NCBI RefSeq assembly: GCF_000526935.1
Contig: NZ_JAHA01000007.1
Span: 433,904 to 497,903 of the forward strand
Direction of reading: 5' to 3'
From: Butyrivibrio sp. FCS014
GTDB lineage: Bacteria > Bacillota > Clostridia > Lachnospirales > Lachnospiraceae
DNA length: 64,000 nt
The translations under genes were made by a program, and so were the position numbers. A model generated the notes under the pieces. The model was not told the DNA's origin. It searched no databases and was given only the letters and a program-made list of their open reading frames with translations. Positions 52,930-64,000 of this stretch are shown here, one piece after another; the stretch's first letter is position 1, and each line of letters starts with the position of its first letter.

Positions 52930-55900
52930 ATGAAAAAGCGTTTTGTTAATCGCCTTCTTGGCATGGGAACGGCTTGTGCCATGGTATTCACGGGGATTTT
53001 CGGACAGATGACTTCCGTCACGGCTTTGGCTGAGGGAAATCTTTCCGAAGTATCACCGGAAGGCATCGACGAAGGGGGTTCGAAGGATGCCGGCAGCCTT
53101 GACGGCAAGCAGGAAGATAAACAAGAGGGTGTGACAGAAGACACATTGAAGAAAGCTCCGGCAGATGAAGAGGGAAGCGAAAAGCCCGGATCCCAAGAGG
53201 GGGATCATGGCGGCGAATCCGAGAAGAAAGCTACGGAAGATGAAAAGGAAGGCGTAAAGTCCGGTTCCGACGGCGAAGAGGAAGCAGGATCGGAAGAGGA
53301 AGCGGGCAAAGACGAAGAAGTGAAAGAAGTAAAAGAGGAAGACGAAGTAAAAGACGACTTTACAAAAGCAGAAGAGGAAAAAGAAGATGTGACCGCTCTC
53401 CCGGAGGTCACCTCAGTAGTTGTGAATACAGAGGTCATGAAGCTTGGTCAATATCCGGTGAGCATGGTAGTTGAGCTGGACAAGGCCATGGCTGAAGACA
53501 TAGAGCTTGGAGCTGAGAACATCAGCATAAAGGCAAGTAAAACAGGGTGGCTTTCACCCGACATATCGGAAAGAGACATTACAGTGGATGTTGAATCTGT
53601 CTCTTTTAACGAGAAAAGAGATCAGATAACCATAGTTCCCGGAGCGTTCCCGGACAGGTACTACTATGTTCCGGAGTATACGGTTACATGCACCTATGAT
53701 GACAAGGAACTGTTTTCTTTTAACAAGGATGCCACAAAAACGGTGACACCTGTAGCGGATGATTTCCGGGCAAAAAACGACAACGGCATCTCCTACAATC
53801 TGTACAGCCCCCAAGCAGAGGGGCCGGTTCCTGCGGTGATCGTGTTCCATGGCTTTGGAGATGACGAAAATCTCTATGCAAACAGGATTGCGGTTACCTG
53901 GGCTGAAAGCAGTGCACAGGCAGAGCGCCCGGCATATGTTATCGCTCCGGTGTTCGGAGGATATTCCTATGTGTCAGAGGCGGCAAGGAATGCTGTTTAT
54001 GATGGAACAAAAGCTGTTGTGGACGGCCTTGTGGCTGAGGGTAAAGTTGACCCCGATAGGATCTATGTAACAGGTAAGTCCTTTGGGGGAGCTGCTGTCA
54101 TGGAATTTAATGAGCGCTATCCGGAATATTCAGCTGCCTCCATCTCTATGGCTCCTGCGGTTGCCTACACAGACTATTTCGGAAATGTAACGACCCAAGA
54201 GAACCTTGGGAAGATCAAGGATAAGAATATTTATATAGCTCAGTGCGATCAGGACACTACTGCTCCTTACGCAGGCACTGCCAAGATGTACAACGCTCTT
54301 CAGGAGCTTGGGGCAAAAGACATCCTGTTTACAACCTACAGCTTGGATGAGCTCAATGCTTCGGGAGCACAGGGCGATGCCCATGGGGTGGAGTGTATTG
54401 TCGCCGATGACGAGCGGTATGCAAGCTGGCTCTTTTCCTTCAGCAAAAAGAGTACACAGGAAGAGGGAGCTTCTCCTGATTACGAAGTGATACTTCCTGA
54501 GGGCTACAGCACTGCAAGAGCATCATATCCCGTTGTCTATGTGATGCCAAATGACGGCATTGACAGCTTTTCTGATACTGTTTATGAGAGAATAGACAGT
54601 GCCCTTGGAAACACTGCCATGGACATGATCGTTGTAAAAGTGAGATTTGACAAGGACTCTGATCCATACAGCGAAGTAAAGAGGATCATCAGCGAGGTTG
54701 ACAATAGGTATAAGACCCTGAAGGATGCTCGTTACCGCGCTGTTATAGGTGAAGAAACCGGCGGATATCTTGCACATATTCTTACCTATACAGATGGCAG
54801 CGGAAAATTCCAGTCAAATCCCGGGCTGTTCGGACTTATGGCTTCAATCAACGGAGACTATGCCGGTGAAGCCAACATGTGGCTTGAAAAATACGGAAAC
54901 ATTCTTTCTGTAAGCAAGCTCAATAACAGCACAGCACTTAAATTCTATACTTATCTCTCTGCCGCATCCGAGGATGAGAGGGCTTACAGGGAGAACGGCG
55001 CCAACAGCGTCATCAGGTACTTTATTCAGAATTCATCAGCCTACGGCGGATTCTATACCTTATACTTCGGTAATGCAGACGAATATTCCCAGAATTTCTC
55101 CATCAAGAACGGCGTTTTCGATGAGGCCTTTGAGACAAAGAGCGTAGATGAAGCAATAAAGGGCATCAACAGAAGGATCACTCAGAATCTTGTGACAGGA
55201 TCCCTGACTCTTACACCCCAGTCCGCTCTGGAATCCGTGGAGGAGATCGAGGCATCCTTCAGGATACAGGTTGCGGATACCTACAGTACTTTCTACGGCA
55301 CAAAGAGCAAAATGGATGTTTCCATTGTTCTGATAAATCCCGATAACTCACAGGTGCTTGAGACTGTTTCCGTGGGTGAATTTGAAGTGGGAGCAGGCGT
55401 TTTCGAAGGCTCTGTTACTCTTCCCAACCGTGTGGAGAACATTAGCACTTCCGTTGCGCTGGTAGCTACACTGCGGGGCACAAGCTTTGCGGTTGACACC
55501 CAGGATCTTGTGCGTGTTCTTAAGACGGGAACAGCTCCGGAAGATCAGGTCATAGATTTTATGGGTGTATGGAAAGTTAAGCCCATTGCAGAAGATTCTT
55601 TTAAAAAGAGTGACTGGACAAACGAGGACGGAACACTTGATCTTGGAGATTATAACAGCTGGGATGAAGCAACTCCCTGCATTACCTGGTGGAACGGAAC
55701 CAACGGTGTAGCGAGGAACTTTGTGGGATATGCCTGGTATGTAAGAGAGTTTGATATTCCCGAAGATTTTACCGTTGGAACCTATCAGATGCCCATAGGA
55801 TATCTGGATGAGGGAGATATCACCTTTATAAACGGTGTCAAGATCGGCAGCACCGGCATGACTTCCTATACCTGGAAATTTGAGAGCGATCAGTGGGATA

Positions 55901-58032
55901 CTTACAGAGCCTATGAGGTGAATCCGGATATACTGAACTTCGGCGGCAAAAACTATGTTGCGGTTCTTGCTCACAACAAATCCGGGGACGGCGGCTGGTA
56001 CAAGGGCCATCCCGGACTCTATTCCCAGGCAGCTTTCAACAAGCTCAACAGTACACCCAGTGTTCTTGCCGATTCTGAGCCCACAGAGCTGATTGAGAAG
56101 ACTGTGGAAGCACAGATAAAGGCTGTTTCAGAGGGGAATCTTGAGAAATATGCGCGGACTGTTTCCGATGCCTATTTCCAGACGGGAACAGATAAGAACA
56201 AGCTTCTTGAAACGGTAAAGTCATATGGAAAAGCTGTGATAAGCGATGCGGAGGCTGCTGTATACAATGCCGGTGACGATCTGTATCTCTATCAGGCAAG
56301 AAGGACCATAGAGACAGAAGATGGCAGCACCTTGCAGCTTGAGGTTAATGACTATTTCAGAGTTGAAAAGAATAAGGCTCTTCTTTACGGTGAGCACGAT
56401 AGATTCTATACCCAGTATATATACTCTCCTCACAGAGAGACAGCAACGAAAGGTGACGGAAACGAGAGCTTCCTTGTATACCTTCCCGAGGGCTACTTCG
56501 ATGAGGCTAATGCGGACAAGAGATACCCGGTAGCCTATGTTTTCCATCAGTACAACAGTAGCAGTAATTCCTGGAAGATCGACGGAATCAATGAGTTTTT
56601 GGATGCAGGAATAGCTGCGGGAGTTATAAAGAATACGATCCTTGTAATACCTGACAGCCAGCCTGAAAGCTGGTGGATGGGAGAATGGGTAGATATGGTG
56701 ACCGAGGATATCCTCCCCTTCATTGATGAGAACTACCGCACGGTTAAGGATGCCAGATTCAGATTCACCGTGGGTGCTTCCATGGGCGGCAGCGGCTCCT
56801 ACAATATAGGCCTGAGAAATCCTGATCTCTTTTCCGGAATAATCAGCTATTTCGGTGCACTCAACATGGGAGCTAAGCCACTTGATATAGCCAAAGACCA
56901 GTACAGCAAGGGATATCTTGATTTCCTTGGATACTACGGACAGTATTTCGTTTGCGGAAACCAGGACTTTTACAAGTTTGGTGTGCCCGCCATCGAGCTG
57001 GATGCACTTCTTAGAAATGTTAAGATCGACCACTTCTTCGAGCTGGAGGAGGGTGCCCACGACAGTGCCTTCTACAAGCCCTATGTGGTTGACAGCTTCA
57101 GCTATATGACCGCAAGGATTCCCAGCGTTACCGCTAATGAGGCCGGCAGAGTTCTCAAGGTCGGACTTAAGAATGCGTCTGTTTCAAAGGGAAGCGCGAA
57201 GGCAACCGTAACTGTTGCCGTAAACGACTCGGTAAAAGAATATCTGACTACCATACCGGTATCGGATTTCACAAAGAACACAAACCCGGATCTTGCAGTG
57301 CCTGTAACTCTGCGCCTCGTCGACAAGAATGGCGTTACCGTTGCAAAGAGCAGCAGGACTTCATATGTGAACTCATCTGCAAACCTTAGCTTTGACTTTG
57401 AACTTACAGGCTACGGAATCAGCAAGGATGAGCAGTACACACTTGTGGCATCGGCCAATCTCCTGGACTATCCTGCGGTAGCATCAGTATCGCTTCCGGG
57501 AAATCAGGCAGTAATACCCCCTAGTCCTTCTGAAGAAAACCGTATCAGTCCTTCAGAGGAAACTTCCGCATCCGAGGCTATGGCCTCTTATGAGTCCGGG
57601 GCCTCCGGAAGCGGAAATGTTAAGGAAGCTGCACAGGTACTTGGCGCAGTGAAGGAAGAAGGTAAAGCTGCGGCAGCAGGAAGAAAAGGATCGACAGGAA
57701 GAAGCAGATCCTCCGCAGGAAACACAGCCGGAAATACAGAGGATGCAAATGCAGCAGGGCAGGGCGAAGAAGGCAGCGATGAGACAGCCGCTTTGGATAC
57801 GACAGAAAATGTGGCTGAGCCTGAGGTTACCCTTGATAAATCTGCTGATGAGACTCCTTCTGTAGAAGAAGGTGCAACTCAGAATCAGGTTGATATAGAG
57901 GAAAATGCCGTTCCTCTTTCCGACACTGTCAATGAAGGCGGTGTTAATGCAGGCGTTATCTTTGCCATTATAATCGCTGCAGCAATTTTAGCAGCAGTAG
58001 GAGTTGCGGCAGTAAGAAGACGCAGACAGTAA
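52930..58032 (+). CDS. Giant surface-anchored multi-esterase
   Basis: A 1700-residue secreted protein. Signal peptide (1-36), an acidic Glu/Lys/Asp spacer (about 37-155), then a first alpha/beta-hydrolase (about 275-515, nucleophile Ser384 in GKSFGG), a second esterase-like domain (about 515-760) where the nucleophile site reads GEETGG (607-612), so probably inactive, a galactose-binding-like beta-sandwich (about 870-1030), an NTF2-like segment (about 1050-1160), a third esterase of the Esterase-D/feruloyl type (about 1175-1405, Ser1284 in GASMGG, His in GAHDSAFY), a C-terminal Ig-like part, a Ser/Gly/Glu linker and a membrane helix with RRRRQ (about 1672-1700). It probably removes feruloyl or acetyl groups from plant hemicellulose at the cell surface. 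No sorting motif LPXTG. Confidence 0.9.
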   Translation: MKKRFVNRLLGMGTACAMVFTGIFGQMTSVTALAEGNLSEVSPEGIDEGGSKDAGSLDGKQEDKQEGVTEDTLKKAPADEEGSEKPGSQEGDHGGESEKKATEDEKEGVKSGSDGEEEAGSEEEAGKDEEVKEVKEEDEVKDDFTKAEEEKEDVTALPEVTSVVVNTEVMKLGQYPVSMVVELDKAMAEDIELGAENISIKASKTGWLSPDISERDITVDVESVSFNEKRDQITIVPGAFPDRYYYVPEYTVTCTYDDKELFSFNKDATKTVTPVADDFRAKNDNGISYNLYSPQAEGPVPAVIVFHGFGDDENLYANRIAVTWAESSAQAERPAYVIAPVFGGYSYVSEAARNAVYDGTKAVVDGLVAEGKVDPDRIYVTGKSFGGAAVMEFNERYPEYSAASISMAPAVAYTDYFGNVTTQENLGKIKDKNIYIAQCDQDTTAPYAGTAKMYNALQELGAKDILFTTYSLDELNASGAQGDAHGVECIVADDERYASWLFSFSKKSTQEEGASPDYEVILPEGYSTARASYPVVYVMPNDGIDSFSDTVYERIDSALGNTAMDMIVVKVRFDKDSDPYSEVKRIISEVDNRYKTLKDARYRAVIGEETGGYLAHILTYTDGSGKFQSNPGLFGLMASINGDYAGEANMWLEKYGNILSVSKLNNSTALKFYTYLSAASEDERAYRENGANSVIRYFIQNSSAYGGFYTLYFGNADEYSQNFSIKNGVFDEAFETKSVDEAIKGINRRITQNLVTGSLTLTPQSALESVEEIEASFRIQVADTYSTFYGTKSKMDVSIVLINPDNSQVLETVSVGEFEVGAGVFEGSVTLPNRVENISTSVALVATLRGTSFAVDTQDLVRVLKTGTAPEDQVIDFMGVWKVKPIAEDSFKKSDWTNEDGTLDLGDYNSWDEATPCITWWNGTNGVARNFVGYAWYVREFDIPEDFTVGTYQMPIGYLDEGDITFINGVKIGSTGMTSYTWKFESDQWDTYRAYEVNPDILNFGGKNYVAVLAHNKSGDGGWYKGHPGLYSQAAFNKLNSTPSVLADSEPTELIEKTVEAQIKAVSEGNLEKYARTVSDAYFQTGTDKNKLLETVKSYGKAVISDAEAAVYNAGDDLYLYQARRTIETEDGSTLQLEVNDYFRVEKNKALLYGEHDRFYTQYIYSPHRETATKGDGNESFLVYLPEGYFDEANADKRYPVAYVFHQYNSSSNSWKIDGINEFLDAGIAAGVIKNTILVIPDSQPESWWMGEWVDMVTEDILPFIDENYRTVKDARFRFTVGASMGGSGSYNIGLRNPDLFSGIISYFGALNMGAKPLDIAKDQYSKGYLDFLGYYGQYFVCGNQDFYKFGVPAIELDALLRNVKIDHFFELEEGAHDSAFYKPYVVDSFSYMTARIPSVTANEAGRVLKVGLKNASVSKGSAKATVTVAVNDSVKEYLTTIPVSDFTKNTNPDLAVPVTLRLVDKNGVTVAKSSRTSYVNSSANLSFDFELTGYGISKDEQYTLVASANLLDYPAVASVSLPGNQAVIPPSPSEENRISPSEETSASEAMASYESGASGSGNVKEAAQVLGAVKEEGKAAAAGRKGSTGRSRSSAGNTAGNTEDANAAGQGEEGSDETAALDTTENVAEPEVTLDKSADETPSVEEGATQNQVDIEENAVPLSDTVNEGGVNAGVIFAIIIAAAILAAVGVAAVRRRRQ

Positions 58033-58054
58033 GCAGCAGTTCTACGTAAAACAG

Positions 58055-58087
58055 TGCTCCCGGGGAAATTCCCCGGGAGCATTTTTA
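58055..58087 (+). terminator. Terminator after the giant esterase
   Basis: TGCTCCCGGGG pairs with CCCCGGGAGCA around AAATT, followed by TTTTT. Confidence 0.92.
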
Positions 58088-58245
58088 CAAATAATTCAGT
58101 TTTTTTTATTCGATAAAACATATATAATTAAAGTAGCGCATTTTTAAGTAAAATAAACCCAAGAAATCCCTTGAAACTTGAACGCGGATACTATAAGATT
58201 ATCGTTAAAAATTGAAAATGTCTTATATGGAGGAGTATTTCTGAC

Positions 58246-58755
58246 ATGATGAATGACAACAGTTATGTTGAGTGCCTCGTAGTCAGCAAGGCGTCACCTG
58301 CGGTGAAAATCCTAAGCATCATTTCTCTTGTGCTGGCTGTAGCTTTCTTTCTATCTTCTTTGGCAGGCCTGGGTATCATCGGGCTTATCCTTTGTGTAGC
58401 CGCCGGCGTTGGCTACTATTTCCTGTCTTTAAATGCCAATATCGAATTTGAATATCAGTATTGTGACAAGGAAATCACCGTTGACAAGATCCTGAACAAG
58501 TCAAGGCGTAAGAATGTCGCCAAGTACGATGTTACCAAGATCGAGGTTCTTGCACCTTCACGTTCATATCATCTCGATGAGTTCAAGAACAGATCTTTTA
58601 AGACTGTGGACTATTCTGCAAGAGAGAAGAATCCTCAGCCCGACCCCACTTATACATTTATCTACGACGGCAAGGAAAAAGTGGTCTTTGAACCAACAAG
58701 CGAGTTTGTTGCAGCAGTTAAGAGCGTTGCACCCAGAAAAGTATTCACAGATTAA
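58246..58755 (+). CDS. Small membrane protein, DUF6106-like
   Basis: A 169-residue protein with an N-terminal soluble start (NSYVECLVVSKASP), two close membrane helices (about 22-65) and a cytoplasmic beta-rich domain (EFEYQYCDKEITVDKILNKSRRKNVAKYD). It resembles the DUF6106 family of uncharacterised clostridial proteins. GGAGG lies 12 bases before the ATG, rather far; a second ATG follows at once. It precedes guaB by 29 bases and could share its transcript. Confidence 0.8.
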   Translation: MMNDNSYVECLVVSKASPAVKILSIISLVLAVAFFLSSLAGLGIIGLILCVAAGVGYYFLSLNANIEFEYQYCDKEITVDKILNKSRRKNVAKYDVTKIEVLAPSRSYHLDEFKNRSFKTVDYSAREKNPQPDPTYTFIYDGKEKVVFEPTSEFVAAVKSVAPRKVFTD

Positions 58756-58766
58756 TGATTTTTTAA

Positions 58767-60242
<1,476 letters not shown>

Positions 60243-60287
60243 TCAGGAAGCTTTATATATACATAACAGAAAAAGGGGACTACGGAT

Positions 60288-63042
60288 TTGCAGGACAAAA
60301 CTGTAATCTTCGAAAACGACATGACGATGAGAGATGGCCTGGCTCCCGAACCACAGACGGGAGCTCTGGGTCATTTTGCGCTTAAAAACGGCGAAAAGAT
60401 GCAGGATTGGCAGGACCGTTTCTGCGAGATGGCCGGCGTTTATGCGCTTTGTATCAGTGCGGACGGAACCCGGCTCACTGAGTTTTCCGGGAACCCCCAT
60501 GAAGTTCAGATCATAAGAAAATACGTCAGTGACATTCGTATTCACAACATCTATAAGCGTGTTTCGGACAGCGATTTAGAGGATCAGGCCGTGGAGATCA
60601 CGGAGATTCCAAACCTGATACTTGCTGCCGTTGCCGTAAAGAGCGGTGGAGTACTGTCAGCAGTCCTGGGTCGTATGCGGTTTTCTTTACCGACGCCAAA
60701 TATGACAAAGAGCTCTTTAAGTATCCGCCCATCGACAATTTCCAATATCAGATCTCTGAGGACAAATTCTATAAGACCCTTGATCTTTTAAGAGAGACTT
60801 TGAGCGTATTCATCACAGTGGAGGCCTCAAGGTCTGAAGCTGTTGCCATCAGCAGGGAGAGCAGGCAGCAGGAGATCGAGATGACCAGCTCCTTCCACAG
60901 AGCCGAGACCATGACTGAGATCGTATCTCTTTTGGACAGCAATGATTCCATAGAGGAGATCATGGCGCAGACTCTCTCGAAGCTGTGTTCCTATCTCCAG
61001 ATAAGCCATGCCTTTACCTGCAGACTTCATCACGGCCATCTTATGGATATAGTGGTTCAGTGGGCGCTTCCCGAGATTGGAAAGCTCTTCCCTGTACCGA
61101 CGGATCAGGAGACCTGCTGGTTCCTGGGCAATCAGAAGGCGGTAGTCATTTCCTCCGATACCCAGATGAATGCAGGAGAGCGTGAGCAGCTGACGACCTT
61201 GGGATCAAGGCACTTGTCCTCCATGCCCATAGTGATCAACGGTATGCCAAGGTTCTATGCGTGCTTTACGGAGAACAGAAACAGCAAGGTGTGGTCCCAT
61301 CGATGACATTAAGTTTATAAACGATGCCATCAGGATCCTTCAGAGCATTATCACCAAGAGACTGCAGAAGAATTCCCTCGCCAGCTCTTTTGCCTCACTG
61401 GAAGCGGTTCTGGATAATGTGGGAAGTTCAATATATGTAAGGGACATAACCTCAGGAGTGCTTCTGTTTGCCAACAGGAGTTTCAAAAAGAGCTTCTCCA
61501 AGGAGCTTGCGGACAATAAGCTCTCGGATCTTTTTGAAAAGAATATTCCGCCCAGGAGCCACAGCGGAAACTACGAGGTTCATAACAGAGAACGTGAAAA
61601 ATGGTATGACGTCTACTATACAAGGATCAAGTGGGTAGACGGCCGTCCGGTTTCTCTGTGCGCTATTTATGACATTACCGAGAAGAAGCTGTACCAGAAG
61701 AGGATTGAGCAGCAGGCCTACACGGATTTCCTCACCGGCCTCTTCAACAGAATGTGCTGCGAAAAAGATCTGGCGGCCTTCGTGGAGGATACCAGAAAGA
61801 ACGGAGGTCACGGTGCTCTCATGTACCTGGATCTTGACGACTTCAAGCATATCAACGACAGCCTTGGCCATCAGTACGGCGACATCCTTTTGCAGGATAT
61901 CTCGAAGGCAGTCAGCAGGATAGAGGGAATCTCAAGCTCCTGCTACAGAATGGGCGGGAGATGAGTTTGTCATCATCGTTCCTCCTGAGAGCTATTACAG
62001 AATAGACAAAGGATAATCGAAGAGATAAAAGATGCTTTTGCTACGCCCTGGTATCTTAAGGACAGCGACTAATTACTGCACCATGAGTATGGGACTGTAA
62101 GATTCCCGGATCACGGCGACAGCGTAGCGGAGCTCATAAAAGTCGGACGTTGCCATGTACGCGGCCAAGAAAGTCCGGCAAGAACAGGATTGCGGAATAC
62201 TCCGACAATATTGATTCGCGTCCATCCACAGACTCGACCTTGAGAAGAGCATGTACGATGCCATCAAGAAGCAGTGCGGAGGAATTCGAGGTATTCTTCC
62301 AACCTGTTGTCCAGCAAGGAAGACGGCAAGAAGGGTAAGAAGGGCAAAAAAGGCGATCCGCCATGTGGGCGCTGAGGCCCTTGTAAGATGGGAACAGCGA
62401 AGCTCTGGGCTTCCTTAGTCCCGATGACTTTGTGCCTCTGGCCGAGTACCTGGGACTTATCAATCCCATTGGAAACCACGTCCCTTCGCAAAGCCTGCGA
62501 GTGCTGCAGACTGTGGAAGAGGCAGGTACCGGAGAGTATGCCATAAGCGTAAATCTCTCCGTGGTACAGATCATGCAGACGGATATCGTTGATATTGTAA
62601 GGACCTGCATAGAAGAGAATCACATCAAAGCCCGAAAATATCATACTGGAGCTCACAGAGCGTCTTGCCATCAATGACCTGGCAAGGACCCAAGCAGACT
62701 CTTTTTGGATATTAAGGATCTTGGAGTCAGGCTTGCGCTGGATGATTTCGGAACGGGATATTCCGCCCTCAGCAGCATCAGGGCACTGCCCTTCGATATC
62801 ATCAAGATCGACAAGGATTTTGTAAAGGATATTCATATAGATCCGTATTTCCCAGGCCTTTGTAAGGTCCATCGTTGACCTGGCGGGATCCATCGGTGCC
62901 GAGGTATGCGTAGAGGGAATTGAGGCGAAGAACAGCTTAAGGCGCTGGATGGTATGGGTGTTTCCTACGTCCAGGGATACTATTACGACAAGCCTCTAAG
63001 AAGGCAGCCTTTGAGGAGAAGTACGTTTATAACCCGCAGTGA
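60288..63042 (+). pseudogene. PocR-like sensor / GGDEF-EAL cyclic-di-GMP protein, frameshifted
   Basis: Read across frames, one protein of roughly 900 residues: an N-terminal PocR-like ligand domain (MQDWQDRFCEMAGVYALCIS), GAF-like and PAS-like parts (EAVLDNVGSSIYVRDITSG), a GGDEF domain (TDFLTGLFNRMCCEKDLAA, GGDEF at about 61955) and an EAL domain (LDDFGTGYSAL, DKDFVKDI, VEGIE, YVQGYYYDKPL), ending with TGA at 63040. The frame breaks near 60660 and 61300, at GGCGGGAGATGAG (61951-61963, one extra G in the GGDEF codons) and repeatedly up to 63000. The TTG start at 60288 has AAAAGGGG upstream. Breaks of this density point to sequence errors; the real gene is probably intact. It would make or degrade cyclic di-GMP. 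Confidence 0.8.
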
Positions 63043-63117
63043 TATCTTATCGCACGGCTTGTTCTTATGATATACTATAGGTGCACAATAATTTAGAAAG
63101 TTGGTTTTTTTAGCAAT

Positions 63118-64000
63118 GGCAGAAGAGATAAGACAACACAAATGAAGAAGGTGCCGGAGTTCCTTCCAGACACTTTATCGAGCAGGCAATCGACAAGGAC
63201 CTGGCAGAGGGTGTTTACGATCACGTACATACCCGTTTTCCTCCCGAGCCCAACGGTTTTCTTCACATAGACACGCCAAGATATTCTTCTTAACTATGGC
63301 ATGGCCAAGGAATACAACGGCAAGTTCAATATGAGATTTGACGACACCAACCCCCACCAAGGAGAAGTCCGAGTTCATGGACGCCATCATTGAGGATGTT
63401 AAGTGGCTTGGTGCCGATTACGAGACCGTCTTTTCCATGCATCAGACTATTTTGATGAGATGTATAGGATGCGGTCAAGCTCATCAAGAAGGGCAAGGCA
63501 TAGTTTCCGAGCTACTGCAGAGCAGAAGAGGGAGTACAGAGGAACCCTCAACAAGAGCCCGGCAAGGACGATCCAAACAGGAACAAAAGCGTTGAGGAGA
63601 ACCTTCGCCTCTTTGAGGAGATGAAGGAAGGCAAGTACGAGGACGGAGCTTTGACTCTCCGCGCCAAGATAGATATGGCATCACCTAACATCAATATGAG
63701 AGACCCGATCATCTACCGTGTGGCTCACATGACTCACGCAAGGACCGGTGACAAGTGGTGCATCTATCCCATGTATGATTTTGCACATCCCATTGAGGAT
63801 GCTATCGAGGGCATCACACACTCCCCTCTGCACACTGGAGTTTGAGGACCACAGACCTCTTTACGACTGGGTCAAGAACGAGTGCGAATACAAGAATCCT
63901 CCAAGGCAGATCGAGTTCGCCAAGATGTACCTCAACAACGTTGTAACAGGAAAAAGATACATCAAGAAACTTGTAGAAGACGGCATAGTTGACGGTTGGG
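63118..64000 (+). pseudogene. glnS: Glutaminyl-tRNA synthetase, frameshifted here and cut by the window end
   Basis: Class I aminoacyl-tRNA synthetase start, charging tRNA-Gln. Recognisable across frames: [28 protein letters not shown] (PPEPNG is the HIGH-region lead), the HIGH-like HI(G)[58 protein letters not shown] and [12 protein letters not shown]. At least six single-base insertions or deletions break the frame between 63140 and 63845. glnS is normally essential where present, so errors are far more likely than decay. The C-terminal anticodon-binding part is outside the window. Confidence 0.85.

Noticed and set aside
56221..57060. 279-codon minus-strand frame inside the giant esterase gene
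   Set aside because: Antisense to a well-supported coding region; no RBS or domain.
60288..61964. Three separate small proteins (60288-60791, 60800-61306, 61257-61964)
   Set aside because: Together they read as one continuous sensor-GGDEF protein across frame breaks.

Overview
The window looks like a chromosomal segment of an anaerobic, fibre-degrading member of the Lachnospiraceae (Butyrivibrio-like Firmicutes). This rests on the mix of genes: a lipoprotein GH9 cellulase, a GH94 cellobiose phosphorylase, a large secreted esterase, a bactofilin, PTS and GPH sugar transporters, GGAGG-type ribosome binding sites and a lysine riboswitch. No rRNA, prophage or CRISPR is present. There is one tRNA (Ala, GGC) and one IS3-family element.

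Layout. 1-6.2 kb (minus): an operon of an MFS transporter and two hybrid histidine kinases. 6.4-14.2 kb (plus): the GH9 cellulase, a repeat-rich secreted protein, a large protein with a DUF3800-like (RNase H fold) start, and a GPH symporter. 14.2-17.5 kb: three very small genes, the last a double-glycine-leader peptide, each behind a near-identical promoter; PTS EIICB/EIIA and a GlsB-type membrane protein lie between them. 17.6-21.2 kb: an LppM-like lipoprotein, a membrane SpoIIE/RsbU-type phosphatase, an acetyltransferase and tRNA-Ala. 21.3-29 kb: a PHP phosphoesterase, sbcD-sbcC, a YigZ/IMPACT protein, a 178-bp hairpin element and typA. 29.1-32 kb: a lysine riboswitch driving dapA-dapB and a eukaryotic-type hisA. 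32-36.7 kb: cold-shock protein, TrpR/YerC-like regulator, bactofilin with a degenerate LytM partner, an aldo-keto reductase and a lipoprotein. 36.7-38.2 kb: the IS element. 38.3-45.6 kb: cellobiose phosphorylase divergent from a LacI regulator and a sugar ABC transporter, with three LacI-type operators. 45.7-50.5 kb: a coupled WYL/cold-shock-domain pair, then pheB-hom-aspartate kinase. 50.5-58 kb: an unknown membrane protein, a PucR-type regulator and the 1700-residue esterase. 58.2-64 kb: a small membrane protein, guaB, a PocR-like/GGDEF/EAL protein and glnS.

The genes suggest a cell that cuts cellulose at its surface (GH9), removes ester side groups (esterase), imports the oligosaccharides (ABC, GPH and MFS carriers) and phosphorolyses cellobiose inside. 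Amino-acid supply is represented by the aspartate pathway, in two places: hom and aspartate kinase together, dapA/dapB under lysine control.

Quality warning: from about 60.65 kb, and densely after 61.96 kb, both genes carry repeated single-base insertions and deletions. I read this as poor sequence at a contig end, not biology.

Best candidate for something undescribed: the three small genes at 14.2, 16.7 and 17.3 kb that share TTGCC-N13-ATTCGTATAAA promoters, one of them encoding a double-glycine-leader peptide.
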